NCBI GenBank assembly: GCA_963772335.1
Contig: CAVYXF010000004.1
Location: 220,316-284,315 of the forward strand
DNA from: CAVYXF01 sp963772335
GTDB taxonomy: Bacteria; Pseudomonadota; Alphaproteobacteria; Rhizobiales; Rhodomicrobiaceae
DNA: 64,000 bases
Direction: 5' to 3'
Below are positions 55,013 to 63,713 of the stretch, in pieces (position 1 is the first letter of the stretch; each line of letters begins with the position of its first letter). Both the position numbers and the translations under genes were made by a program. A model generated the notes under the pieces. The model was not told where the DNA came from and did not search any database. It saw only the letters and a list, made by a program, of their open reading frames with translations.

Positions 55013-57775
55013 ATGATGAAAACGATCAGCCTCGACGGCACCTGGGACTTTTTGCATTCGAGCCCCGACCGTCAGCCTCGGCCTGTCGAGGTGCGTCAGA
55101 TCCAGGTGCCGGGCGCTTGGCAGGCACAGTTCGACGATCTTCGCATGAAAGCCGGCATCGGTGTGTACCGTCGATGGGTCGATGTGCCCGGAGGCTGGCT
55201 GGAAGGGGGGCGTGCCTTTCTCCGCTTCGGCGCGTTATTCCATCATACCCGTGCCTGGATCAACGGCGTGCCGGTCGGCGAGCATGAGGGCGGTTTTTTG
55301 CCCTTCTCTTTCGATGTGACCGAGCAACTCGTCGAGGGCCGCAACGAGATCAAAGTGCGCGCCGAGAGCCCGACCGACAACCCGGCGGCTTTTCCCGAGG
55401 CGCCGCTGGCCGAAATCCCGTTCGGAAAGCAGAGCTGGTATGGTCCGCTCTCCGGCATATGGCAATCGGTCTGGCTGGAGCTGCGCGACGTCGATCACAT
55501 TGCTAGCCTACGCGTAACGCCCGATCCCGCGACCGGCCGCGTGGACGTCAGGGTGTTCTTTCATGCGCCGCTTTCCCGCCCGGCGCAGCTCGGCCTGACC
55601 ATATTGGGGCCGTCCGGCGAGACCGCCGCGACGCTCATGCTGAATGCGACTGCGGGTACTGAGGAGGCGGCCGCGCGAGTGCAGGTGGAAAACGCCGCGT
55701 TGTGGTCGCCGGACGAGCCGAACCTTTATACCCTGAACGCGTTACTGAGCCGCAGGGGCGAGTCGGTTTCTGAAATCCAGCAGAGCTTCGGCTTCCGCAC
55801 CATCGAGGCTCGCGACGGGCGATTTTATTTGAACGGGAAGCCGCTCTATCTGCGCGCCGCGCTCGATCAGGACTACTATCCGGGCACGATCTGCACCCCG
55901 CCCTCGACCGCCTTCCTGGAAGACCAGCTCCGCAAGGCCAAGGAGCTAGGGCTCAATTGCCTGCGCTGTCACATCAAGGCGCCCGATCCGCGCTATTACG
56001 AGGTCGCCGACCGGCTGGGCATGCTGATCTGGACGGAGCTACCCAATGGCGGACTTGCTACCGAGCGCTCCCGCGCCCGCAAGGAAGCGCTGCTGAAAGG
56101 TATCGTCGACCGCGACCGGCACCATCCTTCGACCATCATCTGGACCATTATCAACGAGAATTGGGGCGTGGATCTCGTCCATGACGCGGAGCACCGGGCG
56201 TGGCTGAAGCGGATCTATCGCTGGCTGAAGGATTATGACCCGACCCGACTCGTCGTCGATAATTCGCCGGTCTGGCCCAGCTTTCATGTCGAGACGGACA
56301 TCGCGGACTATCACTTTTACGCCGCCATTCCCGAAGGTCGCGCCAAATGGGACGACTTCCTTGAAAAGCTTGTCGGCCGAAGCTGGCCGCTTTTCAGCCC
56401 TGGCGGCGATGCGATCACGACTGGCGATGAGCCGCTGATGTGCTCGGAGTTCGGCAATTGGGGTCTGCCCGATCCGGAGCTCTTGAAGGATGCCGAGGGC
56501 CACGAGCCCTGGTGGTTCGAGACGGGCCACGATTGGGGCGAGGGCATCATGTATCCGCATGGCGTCGAGAACCGTTTCACGGACTGGAGCCTCGACCGTG
56601 TGTTCGGCAGCCTGAAAGACTTCATCGAGGCTGCGCAATGGCAGCAATTTCGGGCGCTCAAGTACCAGATCGAGGCGATGCGCCGGAAACCTCAGCTCGC
56701 GGGCTACGCCATCACCGAGCTGACGGATGTGCATTGGGAGTTGAACGGGCTGATGGACATGTGCCGGAACCGGCGCGTGTTCCACGACGTGTTCCGCAAT
56801 ATCAACGCCGATACCGTCATTCTGCCGCGAGCTGATGCGTCCTCCTCCTGGGCGGGCGACAAGGTTAAGCTCGACCTTGCCATCGCGCATGGCGCGGGCG
56901 AAGCGCTGGAGGGCGCGAGGCTCGAGCTGAGCTTCGGCGATGTCCGGCGGCTCGACGCGCTTCCCTCCATAGCTCCCGGTGAGGTCGCTACGCTTCCCAC
57001 CCTGGAACTCGCCCTGCCCGAACTGCAGGCTTCCGGCGTCCAGCGGATTGCGTTTCGCCTTCTGGCGACGAACGGGACCGTGATTGCCGCCAACATGCTG
57101 GACCTCACCGTCCTCGCGGCGCCTGCCGACCCGGACAGGCGCTCCGCCGCGTGGTCGCCTGAGCCCGACATCCGGCAAGCGCTAGCGGAGTGCGGCTATC
57201 AGCTGGCACCGGCACTCGCAGAGGCGAAGTTCGCCGTCGCGCGCCGACATGATGCAGAGATCGCGGATTATGTTCGCGGCGGCGGGCACTTGCTGTTGTG
57301 CGCGGAAGAGGAAATGCCGCTCTACCCGTTCTTTCCGCATTGGCAGAGCGTGTACATTCGCGAGCGCGCGGGAACGCCATGGCAGGGAGACTGGGCCTCC
57401 TCCTTCTCCTGGCTCGACCGCTCCGGCATATTCGCCGACCTGCCCGGCGGTCCGATGCTCGATATGAACTTCGAGCACGTGATCCCGCGGCATGTCATCG
57501 GCGGCTGTAATCTTCTCGATTTCCAGGCGCGGGTGCATGCCGGGATCGTCGTGGGGTGGATCCACAAGGCGGCGGCGCTAGTCGTCGAACGCCCCTACGG
57601 CAAGGGGCGGATGGTGGCCTCCACTTTCCGCTTGTTCCACCAGGGTGTGGCCGCTGATCCGGTGGCCAGCGTCCTTGCTCGGCGCCTCATCGATTTGACC
57701 ACCACGCCTTCTCCTGCCTCGGAGATCGCCGCCGAGACGATCGATTTCGATCGCGCCGGCCTCACCCGCCGCTAA
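55013..57775 (+). CDS. Glycoside hydrolase family 2 (beta-galactosidase/glucuronidase-like)
   Basis: A 920-residue GH2 enzyme. The N-terminal sugar-binding domain (LDGTWDFLHSS, then VPGAWQAQF), an Ig-like domain and the TIM barrel are in the usual order. IIWTIINENWG carries the acid/base Glu (about residue 382) and LMCSEFGNWG the nucleophile Glu (about 479). A C-terminal region of about 300 residues follows. No signal peptide is seen. Its TAA stop coincides with the left end of an IS5 element, so the C-terminus may have been changed by the insertion. Confidence 0.88.
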   Translation: MMKTISLDGTWDFLHSSPDRQPRPVEVRQIQVPGAWQAQFDDLRMKAGIGVYRRWVDVPGGWLEGGRAFLRFGALFHHTRAWINGVPVGEHEGGFLPFSFDVTEQLVEGRNEIKVRAESPTDNPAAFPEAPLAEIPFGKQSWYGPLSGIWQSVWLELRDVDHIASLRVTPDPATGRVDVRVFFHAPLSRPAQLGLTILGPSGETAATLMLNATAGTEEAAARVQVENAALWSPDEPNLYTLNALLSRRGESVSEIQQSFGFRTIEARDGRFYLNGKPLYLRAALDQDYYPGTICTPPSTAFLEDQLRKAKELGLNCLRCHIKAPDPRYYEVADRLGMLIWTELPNGGLATERSRARKEALLKGIVDRDRHHPSTIIWTIINENWGVDLVHDAEHRAWLKRIYRWLKDYDPTRLVVDNSPVWPSFHVETDIADYHFYAAIPEGRAKWDDFLEKLVGRSWPLFSPGGDAITTGDEPLMCSEFGNWGLPDPELLKDAEGHEPWWFETGHDWGEGIMYPHGVENRFTDWSLDRVFGSLKDFIEAAQWQQFRALKYQIEAMRRKPQLAGYAITELTDVHWELNGLMDMCRNRRVFHDVFRNINADTVILPRADASSSWAGDKVKLDLAIAHGAGEALEGARLELSFGDVRRLDALPSIAPGEVATLPTLELALPELQASGVQRIAFRLLATNGTVIAANMLDLTVLAAPADPDRRSAAWSPEPDIRQALAECGYQLAPALAEAKFAVARRHDAEIADYVRGGGHLLLCAEEEMPLYPFFPHWQSVYIRERAGTPWQGDWASSFSWLDRSGIFADLPGGPMLDMNFEHVIPRHVIGGCNLLDFQARVHAGIVVGWIHKAAALVVERPYGKGRMVASTFRLFHQGVAADPVASVLARRLIDLTTTPSPASEIAAETIDFDRAGLTRR

Positions 57776-58911
57776 GAGACCTGTGCGCGGTTCGCGCAGG
57801 CTTCTGATGTGCATCTGATTTCAGTTTTCGTGGGCTCCTGCGGTTTAGCAGGATATGGCTGCATGGCAGCCCCAAGCCGTTCCGCGTTGCCGTGATTATC
57901 GAACCGCGGCGATCGCCAGACCACGTTTGAGGTTATAGGCGATGGCGGTGAGACGGACCTGAACGGCGGCCTTTGCCAGTCCTGACCATCGCATGCGACG
58001 AAGGCCATAGCTTCGCTTCCATGTGCCGAAGATTTTCTCGATCCGGCCTCGTATGCGATGGATGGGCCGGTTCCAGGCCTCGAGGCGGGCCAGGGCTTCG
58101 GTCGCGCCGTGTCCCCACATGCCCGTCGCCACGACGCGCGGCGTGCCGCCTTTGGCGCGGACGGCGTCACCGAAATGATGGCCCCGATAGGCGCTGTCAG
58201 CAAACACCTCGCCGGGATCGTCCGGCAGCACATCCGGACCGGCCTTGCCATCATTGACATTGGCGGGCGTGACGGCGACCTCCTCCACCAGGCCAGTCTC
58301 GGCATCGGCGCCGACATGGGCTTTGAAGCCGTGAACCGCTGGTTTGCCCTTGTGCTTGACCCAATGCGCATCGCCGTCATTTTCGCTGGCGGATGCGATG
58401 ATCGTGGCATCGACAAGCGTGCCGGTCTTGACCCGAACCGCCTTGGCTTTGAGCTGGCCGGTGACCTCCTCGAACAGAGATTTGTCCAGCCCATGCGCAA
58501 TAAGCGTCTTCCGGAAGCGCACGAAGGCCGTACGCTCCGGCGTCGGCTCCGAAGCCGAAAACCCGCAGAACCGCCGAAACGACGCCCGGTCATCCAGGGC
58601 TTCGGCAAGCTTGACATCGGAGAGGTCGTGCCAGACGGCAATGAGCATCGCCTTGAACAGAACCAGCGGCGGCCAAGACGGCTCGCCCTTTGCGGCGCAA
58701 GGGATCACGCCAAGCCGCCTCTCAACCGGAACCCAGTCGATCAGCGTCACCAGATCGTCAAGACAGCTATGTCGTCCGCCGCGCTCGGTAACAAACCCTA
58801 GTGTTTCCTGGCCAATCCGACGACGACCCATCTTGCACCTCGATCCATTCAGCGAATCGAGGGAATCAAAAACAAACTGCCTCGTCCAGAACTACCCGCG
58901 CACAGGTCTCT
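57775..58911 (-). mobile_element. IS5-family insertion sequence
   Basis: Inverted repeats AGAGACCTGTGCGCGG at 57775 and the complement ending at 58911 bound one transposase gene on the minus strand. Total length is 1137 bp. I see no clear target duplication. The first base of the left end is also the last base of the GH2 stop codon. Confidence 0.85.
57896..58831 (-). CDS. IS5-family transposase
   Basis: A 311-residue DDE transposase. LFKAMLIAVWHDLSDVKLAE is the N-terminal domain, GTLVDATIIASAS and VFADSAYRGHHFGD hold the catalytic Asp residues, and RIRGRIEKIFGTWKRSYG contains the Glu. The frame is intact. Confidence 0.93.
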   Translation of the reverse strand: MGRRRIGQETLGFVTERGGRHSCLDDLVTLIDWVPVERRLGVIPCAAKGEPSWPPLVLFKAMLIAVWHDLSDVKLAEALDDRASFRRFCGFSASEPTPERTAFVRFRKTLIAHGLDKSLFEEVTGQLKAKAVRVKTGTLVDATIIASASENDGDAHWVKHKGKPAVHGFKAHVGADAETGLVEEVAVTPANVNDGKAGPDVLPDDPGEVFADSAYRGHHFGDAVRAKGGTPRVVATGMWGHGATEALARLEAWNRPIHRIRGRIEKIFGTWKRSYGLRRMRWSGLAKAAVQVRLTAIAYNLKRGLAIAAVR

Positions 58912-59024
58912 GTCTTATGACTTTTCCCGCGAACAGGTCGACAAGGGACCGCTGCGAGAGGGTAGCCGCCCTCTCGTCAGCGGCGGGGGATGGATCGCTA
59001 TCACGCTGGTCGTTTGACGGGCCG

Positions 59025-60073
59025 AGCTAGAGTTGGATCGCCCCCGTCTTTTCCTTAGGCCTGAACGGATACCGGGGCCGCCTAAGCCCGGATGACAAGC
59101 AAAGGCGCGGAAAAGATGATCCTTTCTACCATCGGCATCGACATCTCAAAAGACAGTCTTGAGGTTTGCCGCCTGCCAGGCGGCGAGAGCGCGCGTTTCG
59201 ATAATAACGGCAGCGGCCATCAGCAGCTGATCCGCTGGCTTGCACAAACACCGATCGCCCGGATCGTCTTTGAGCCGACCGGCGCCTATCACCGCACCCT
59301 GGAGCAAACCCTGACAGCGGCTGGACTGCCACTCGCCAAAGTCAATCCACGCCAGGCGCGGCGCTTCGCCGAAGCCGCCGGCAAGCTGGCGAAGACCGAT
59401 CGCGCCGACGCCGCCATGCTGGCCCGGATGGGCATGGCGCTGGCCCCGCAATCGCGACCGCCCGCTAGCCGCATGCTGAGCCAGCTGAAGGAATTGCACC
59501 TCGCCCGCCAAGCCCTCATCAAGGACCGCACGGCAGCCAAGAACCGCGAGAAAATTCTCACCCTGTCGCTTCTAAAGCGGCAGAACCAGAACCGGCAAAG
59601 GCAGATCGAGGCGCAGATCGCCGCGATCGAAGCCGAAATTGAGGCCCGCATCGCCACCGATCCAGCACTTGCCGAGCGCCTTGCCATCCTGGAGAGCATC
59701 CCCGGCATCGCCAAGATCACGGCCTGCGCCCTGCTGATCGAGATGCCCGAGCTCGGCACTCTCGACGGCAAACAGGCCGCAAGCCTGGCCGGGCTTGCTC
59801 CGATCACCAGGCAGTCCGGGCGCTGGACCGGCCGCGCCTTCATTCGCGGCGGGCGGGCCAGCCTGCGCCGGGCGCTTTACATGCCCGCACTCGTGGCTAC
59901 CCGCTTCAACCCGCAGCTCAAGGCCAAATACCATCAGCTCATCACCGCCGGAAAGCCTACCAAGATCGCCCTCACCGCCATCATGCGAAAGCTCATCGTC
60001 CTCGCAAACGCACTCCTGCGCCAGCGACGCAATTGGGCCGAAAATCCCGCTTGATCAAGACGGATACTCTAGC
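59025..60073 (+). mobile_element. IS110-family insertion sequence (IS1111-like)
   Basis: Short inverted repeats AGCTAGAGT (59025-59033) and ACTCTAGC (60066-60073) flank the transposase, as in the IS1111 subgroup. The right end was later hit by an IS481 element. Confidence 0.7.
59116..60054 (+). CDS. IS110-family transposase
   Basis: A 312-residue DEDD transposase. The N-terminal RuvC-like part has TIGIDISKDSLEV, FEPTGAYHRTLEQ and KTDRADAAMLA. The C-terminal transposase_20 part has ILESIPGIAKITACALL, SLAGLAPITRQSG and the Ser-containing RGGRASLRRALYMPALVA. The frame is intact. A start eight codons upstream (59092) is also possible. Confidence 0.92.
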   Translation: MILSTIGIDISKDSLEVCRLPGGESARFDNNGSGHQQLIRWLAQTPIARIVFEPTGAYHRTLEQTLTAAGLPLAKVNPRQARRFAEAAGKLAKTDRADAAMLARMGMALAPQSRPPASRMLSQLKELHLARQALIKDRTAAKNREKILTLSLLKRQNQNRQRQIEAQIAAIEAEIEARIATDPALAERLAILESIPGIAKITACALLIEMPELGTLDGKQAASLAGLAPITRQSGRWTGRAFIRGGRASLRRALYMPALVATRFNPQLKAKYHQLITAGKPTKIALTAIMRKLIVLANALLRQRRNWAENPA

Positions 60074-61125
60074 TGTGAACTTTCAGGAGGTTGTCCATTC
60101 GGTGCTGAGGATGTCAGCTGATGTCGCCAAACGTCACTGATTCTCCGGAGAACCGAATGGACGTGCACAACAATGCCCGGCTTACACCGCGCGGTCGAGA
60201 GGCAATGGTGCGCATTCGTTGTGGATCACGGCCTCACTCAGGCTGAAGCCACCCGGCGCTTCAATACATCCGCCAAGACAGTCGGCAAAATTGGTCCGCC
60301 GGTTCCGCGCCGACGGCGCCCCGGGCTTGCGCGACCGCTCCTCACGCCCTCTTTCATCGCCAAGCCAAACCACGCTCGCAACCTGCAATGCTGTCGAAGC
60401 CTTGCGCCAGCAGCGCCACACCCAGGCGGCCATCGCCGGGCAACTCGGCCTGTCGCAATCCACCATCAGCCGCATCCTCAGGCGCTGTGGCCTCAGCCTG
60501 CTCTCGGCAATCGAACCGGCGGAACCTAGGCCACGCTATGAGCGCGCCTCGCCGGGCGAGATCATTCACATCGACATCAAGAAGCTCGGCCGCTTCAACG
60601 CCGTCGGCCACCGCAACACCGGCGATCGGACCGGCCAGTCCAACCAGCGCTCACGCTCGGGCGCTGCCGGGCCAGGGTGGGAGTTCGTGCACATCGCCAT
60701 TGATGACCACTCGCGCTTCGCCTTCAGTCAGGTGCTCCCCGACGAGAAGCAAGCCAGTGCCGTTGCTTTCCTCAAGGCCACCGTCGATCACTACCGCCGC
60801 CTTGGCGTCGAGGTCGCTCGCATTATGACAGATAATGGAGGCTGCTATAAATCCAGGGCATTCGGCGAAGCCTGCCGGCTGCTCGCCGTCAAGCACATCC
60901 GCACCAAGCCCTATACGCAAACCAACGGCAAGGCCGAGCGCTTCATCCAGACTGCGCTGCGCGAATGGGCCTATGCCACAGCGTTCAACACCTCCGAGCA
61001 GCGTAGGGCCGAATTGCCGGAATGGCTGTATCGCTACAATTGGCACCGCCCCCATGCTAGCCTCGGGGGAATGCCGCCCATCAGCAGGCTATCCCTCGCC
61101 GGGAACAACCTCCTGACATTTCACA
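60074..61125 (+). mobile_element. IS481-family insertion sequence with a 6-bp target duplication
   Basis: The left end TGTGAACTTTCAGGAGGTTG and the right end (read inward, TGTGAAATGTCAGGAGGTTG) are near-perfect inverted repeats. The direct repeat TCTAGC lies on both sides (60068-60073 and 61126-61131), a full target duplication. The target was the right end of the IS110 element. Confidence 0.92.
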
Positions 61126-61130
61126 TCTAG
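60157..61130 (+). CDS. IS481-family transposase (two frameshifts as given)
   Basis: The N-terminal MDVHNNARLTPRGREAMVR and VVDHGLTQAEATRRFNTSAK form the helix-turn-helix start but lie in separate frames. The rest (LVRRFRADGAPGLRDRSSRP onward) lies in a third. Removing a C at 60217 and one A of the run 60287-60290 gives a continuous 323-residue protein. The DDE core is complete: IHIDIKKLG, VARIMTDNGGCYKS and the Glu in TNGKAERFIQTALREW. The TAG stop lies in the 3' target duplication, outside the element. Confidence 0.85.
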
Positions 61131-61305
61131 CGATGCCGAGGTTGAACAGCGCCAGATCACGGGTGCGGCCGGACAGCTGCAGTGTGCTGCGAATGGCCCA
61201 GACGTGTTTCAGCCGCAGCGGCGGCTTGGTGCCGATCAGCTTGCCCTTGTTCCAGGGCGTGCGGCGTGGCGAGGATTTGGATGCGATGACGGTCGTCGTC
61301 ATCAT
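61126..61305 (-). pseudogene. N-terminal fragment of a tyrosine recombinase
   Basis: Starts MMTTTVIASKSSPRRTPWNK, then RLKHVWAIRSTLQL and GRTRDLALFNLGIA, which is the start of a widespread family of phage-type integrases in alphaproteobacteria. It is cut at the IS481/IS110 junction and the catalytic domain is not found nearby. Confidence 0.75.
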
Positions 61306-61389
61306 GGCTTCTATCCAAAACAGGGGGAGAGATCAGAATGGCGGATTGGCGCTCCGTTCGCTCGATAGGCATTGGGCCGAAAGTGCTCC

Positions 61390-61620
61390 TCACCCGGCCG
61401 CCGATCAGCCGCTCGCGCAGCTCCGACCAGCGCCGGCGGCGCTGGCGCCTGCGCACCGCCATGCCGATCGCCTTGCGCTGCCCGACCAGCACCGCCAGCC
61501 GCTTCTCGTGAGTGATGCCGGTGTAGATCAAATTCTGCGCCGGCATGGTGCAGTGCTGATCGAGGACGGGTACGACCACGACCGGCAGTGCGTTTGGCTT
61601 GTCGGGGCAGGAACCTGCTC
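61390..61620 (-). pseudogene. C-terminal fragment of a RecD/TraA-like helicase
   Basis: Reads ALPVVVVPVLDQHCTMPAQN, then LIYTGITHEKRLAVLVGQRK and AIGMAVRRRQRRRRW, resembling the last UvrD-type motif of RecD2/TraA helicases (RNLIYTGVTRGK). Only about 75 residues remain. It suggests a former plasmid or conjugative element. Confidence 0.6.
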
Positions 61621-61649
61621 ACCGGGGTGCTGCTTCCGCACATCGCAGC

Positions 61650-62215
61650 TCAGGCAATATCGAGCCGCCGTGCCCGACGAGAACAGCACTGCTCTTGGGC
61701 TGGCGCCGGATACATGCCTTCGGCGCGAATGGTGAGGTTCAGGATCGGGCCGCCGCAATGATCGTCCCGCACGAGCTTTATGCGGCCCCCGATCTGCGCG
61801 GGGACGGTTTCAGCGTCCGAGGTGTCGGAATGCACCGCCTTGCGGATCAGCTGATCCGTCGTCTCCTCGAAGTGCAGCCACAGATCGGTATGCATGTCGG
61901 AGAACTGGCGCCAGACCACCTTATTGAAGAACTCTCGCGGCGCGCGCACCATAACCGTCGTCCGCTCTGCCGGGGATAGCGGTATGGGCGGATGCCGTAA
62001 CGGCGGCATAAGGCGACGAACAGTCGGACGGCCCAGGGATCTGGCATGGAGAACCGCATTTCGACGGGCGGATCCTGCCGGCTGATGTCCGCCAGCCTCG
62101 CCCGAAGGCGATCGATTGCCACTTCGGCGGCGTTCTTTTCGCCGGCAGTGCCCGCGCCAAAGTAGAGCGCTTCCACCTTCTCAAGCTTATCGCGAAGCTG
62201 CTCTTCGATACCCAT
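61650..62215 (-). pseudogene. Conserved hypothetical protein of mobile regions, frameshifted
   Basis: The first part MGIEEQLRDKLEKVEALYFG and the block MPDPWAVRLFVALCRRYGIR are in one frame; the rest (RTTVMVRAPREFFNKVVWRQ, then MHTDLWLHFEETTDQLI) is in another. The break is near 61961-61975 and needs a net change of two extra bases or one missing base. I associate it with plasmid-borne hypothetical proteins but cannot name the family. Confidence 0.5.
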
Positions 62216-62825
62216 GCCCGAATTCCACCCCCGTTGCTTCGTGACGGCATCATTCAATGCGATCTCCGTCAACGTCGTCGCTGGTCCCGTCCACAGACAT
62301 GGAAGCGCGAGCATCGCACGTGAGCGGAATACGCTTGCTTGAAGTCTTGGCTCCCAGACGGGGCGGCTGTTTGAGGAGCACCGGACGTCGATATCTGCTC
62401 GGGGTTGCTGGTCTACGCCACTCAAAATCTCCCGGGCGACTGGCAAATCGCGGTGAAAGCCGCCATTACGGAAAGATCCGAGAATGGCGGGAGCTCACTC
62501 GGAGCCGACCAATGCCCGATTTACGCCCGAGACGAACGGTAACCAAGGCGGAAGCCGCAAGGACAGTCGGGACCCGACAAAATGCGGACCAAATCCGCCA
62601 TCTTGCCCCACAGCGCAGATTTGCCCCCAGCCAAAGTCGGCACGGCGAGACTGTGGGCAGGCGGGCCGCATCTGACATATGGAAATTCGCGGCGAGCTAA
62701 ATTGCGCAAATCGGTTTGGGCTCAGACGGTCAAGAGGGGTGTCAGGCCAAGAAAAGTTCTTGCGCCTCTTAAAGGCTGACCATCGGTCCTGGCAACTTGA
62801 GGCTGAAAGGGCATGGTCATGGAGC
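62216..62825. other. 610-bp stretch without a supported gene
   Basis: Short frames on both strands show no family. A 13-bp palindrome (GTCGGGACCCGAC, 62566-62578) lies here. The stretch is probably remnant DNA of the decayed island. Confidence 0.4.
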
Positions 62826-63014
62826 GTGAACAAACTGGTACGGCGGGCTGGCGGCGGCGACGTCAAAGCGTTTGTCGAACTGACCCGGCGTTTTCAGCAG
62901 TTCGCGTTCGGCTCAGCGCTGGCGCTGGTCCGCGATTTTCAAAGCGCCGAGGACGTGGTGCAGGAAGCCTTCGTCACTGCTTGGTCGCGTCTGCCTGTCT
63001 CCCGGTGTACGTGA
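62826..63014 (+). pseudogene. N-terminal fragment of an ECF-type sigma factor
   Basis: From the GTG at 62826 it reads NKLVRRAGGGDVKAFVELTR and RFQQFAFGSALALVRDFQSA, then EDVVQEAFVTAWSRL, which is sigma region 2. The homology stops there and the frame ends five residues later, so region 4 is missing. Confidence 0.7.
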
Positions 63015-63078
63015 TTCGAGTCTTCCACGGGCGCGACGTCGCAGTGGAGGTCCAGCAAGCCCACGGCTATAAAAGCCC

Positions 63079-63650
63079 GTGCCGGCGGTCAACGCCGTCG
63101 ACGCGGAGCGGGTGATCGGCGCGTCTACGATCCGCATTCGTGCCAGGGGCGAGCCACTGAGCGGCCGGCTTTCATTGCCTGGCTCGAAGTCCTTCACCAA
63201 CAGAGCGCTGCTCCTGGCAAGCCTCGCCGACGGGACGAGCATCGTACACCGCGCTCTTGAGAACGATGACGCCCCCTGGCGGCGGTAGCTGCGTTCAATG
63301 AGAGCCCGGTTCGCTTCACAGGCATTGCCAACCTGCGCGTGAGGAATGCGATCGGGTCGCCGCGCTCGAACCGAACTTTGCCGGATTTCGCCAGGGCGCG
63401 CCCGTCAGGAGAACGGCGACCTCATCGGGGAGCCCATCCGGTCGTGGCAGCGAATTGCTCAGGTGGAGATCGAAACCGATTGGGATCATCGCATCGCGAT
63501 GAGCATGGCACTCGTTGGACTTTTGAGCGATGGCACGTGGTGGCGCTTCGCCAAATCGGATGGTCAGCGCATCTTCCGCGGACAGGGCCGTCGCCTCGAT
63601 CGGCTTGCTTTCCAGCAAGGTCTGAGAGCAAATGCCATGCTCTGCGATCG
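63079..63650 (+). pseudogene. aroA: Degraded aroA (EPSP synthase)
   Basis: The N-terminus is clear (LSLPGSKSFTNRALLLASLA). After ALENDD the sequence jumps to a much later part of the enzyme (AVAAFNESPVRFTGIANLRV), then shows RVAALEPNF, ARQENGDLIGE and DWDHRIAMSMALVGL in changing frames. About half the gene is deleted and several frameshifts are needed. It cannot be functional. Confidence 0.7.
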
Positions 63651-63713
63651 TCGTGCTCTGCCTTACCATCGCGTGCGCCGTCCTCTGGCTGGCCGGTATA
63701 AAGGGTGTGATGC

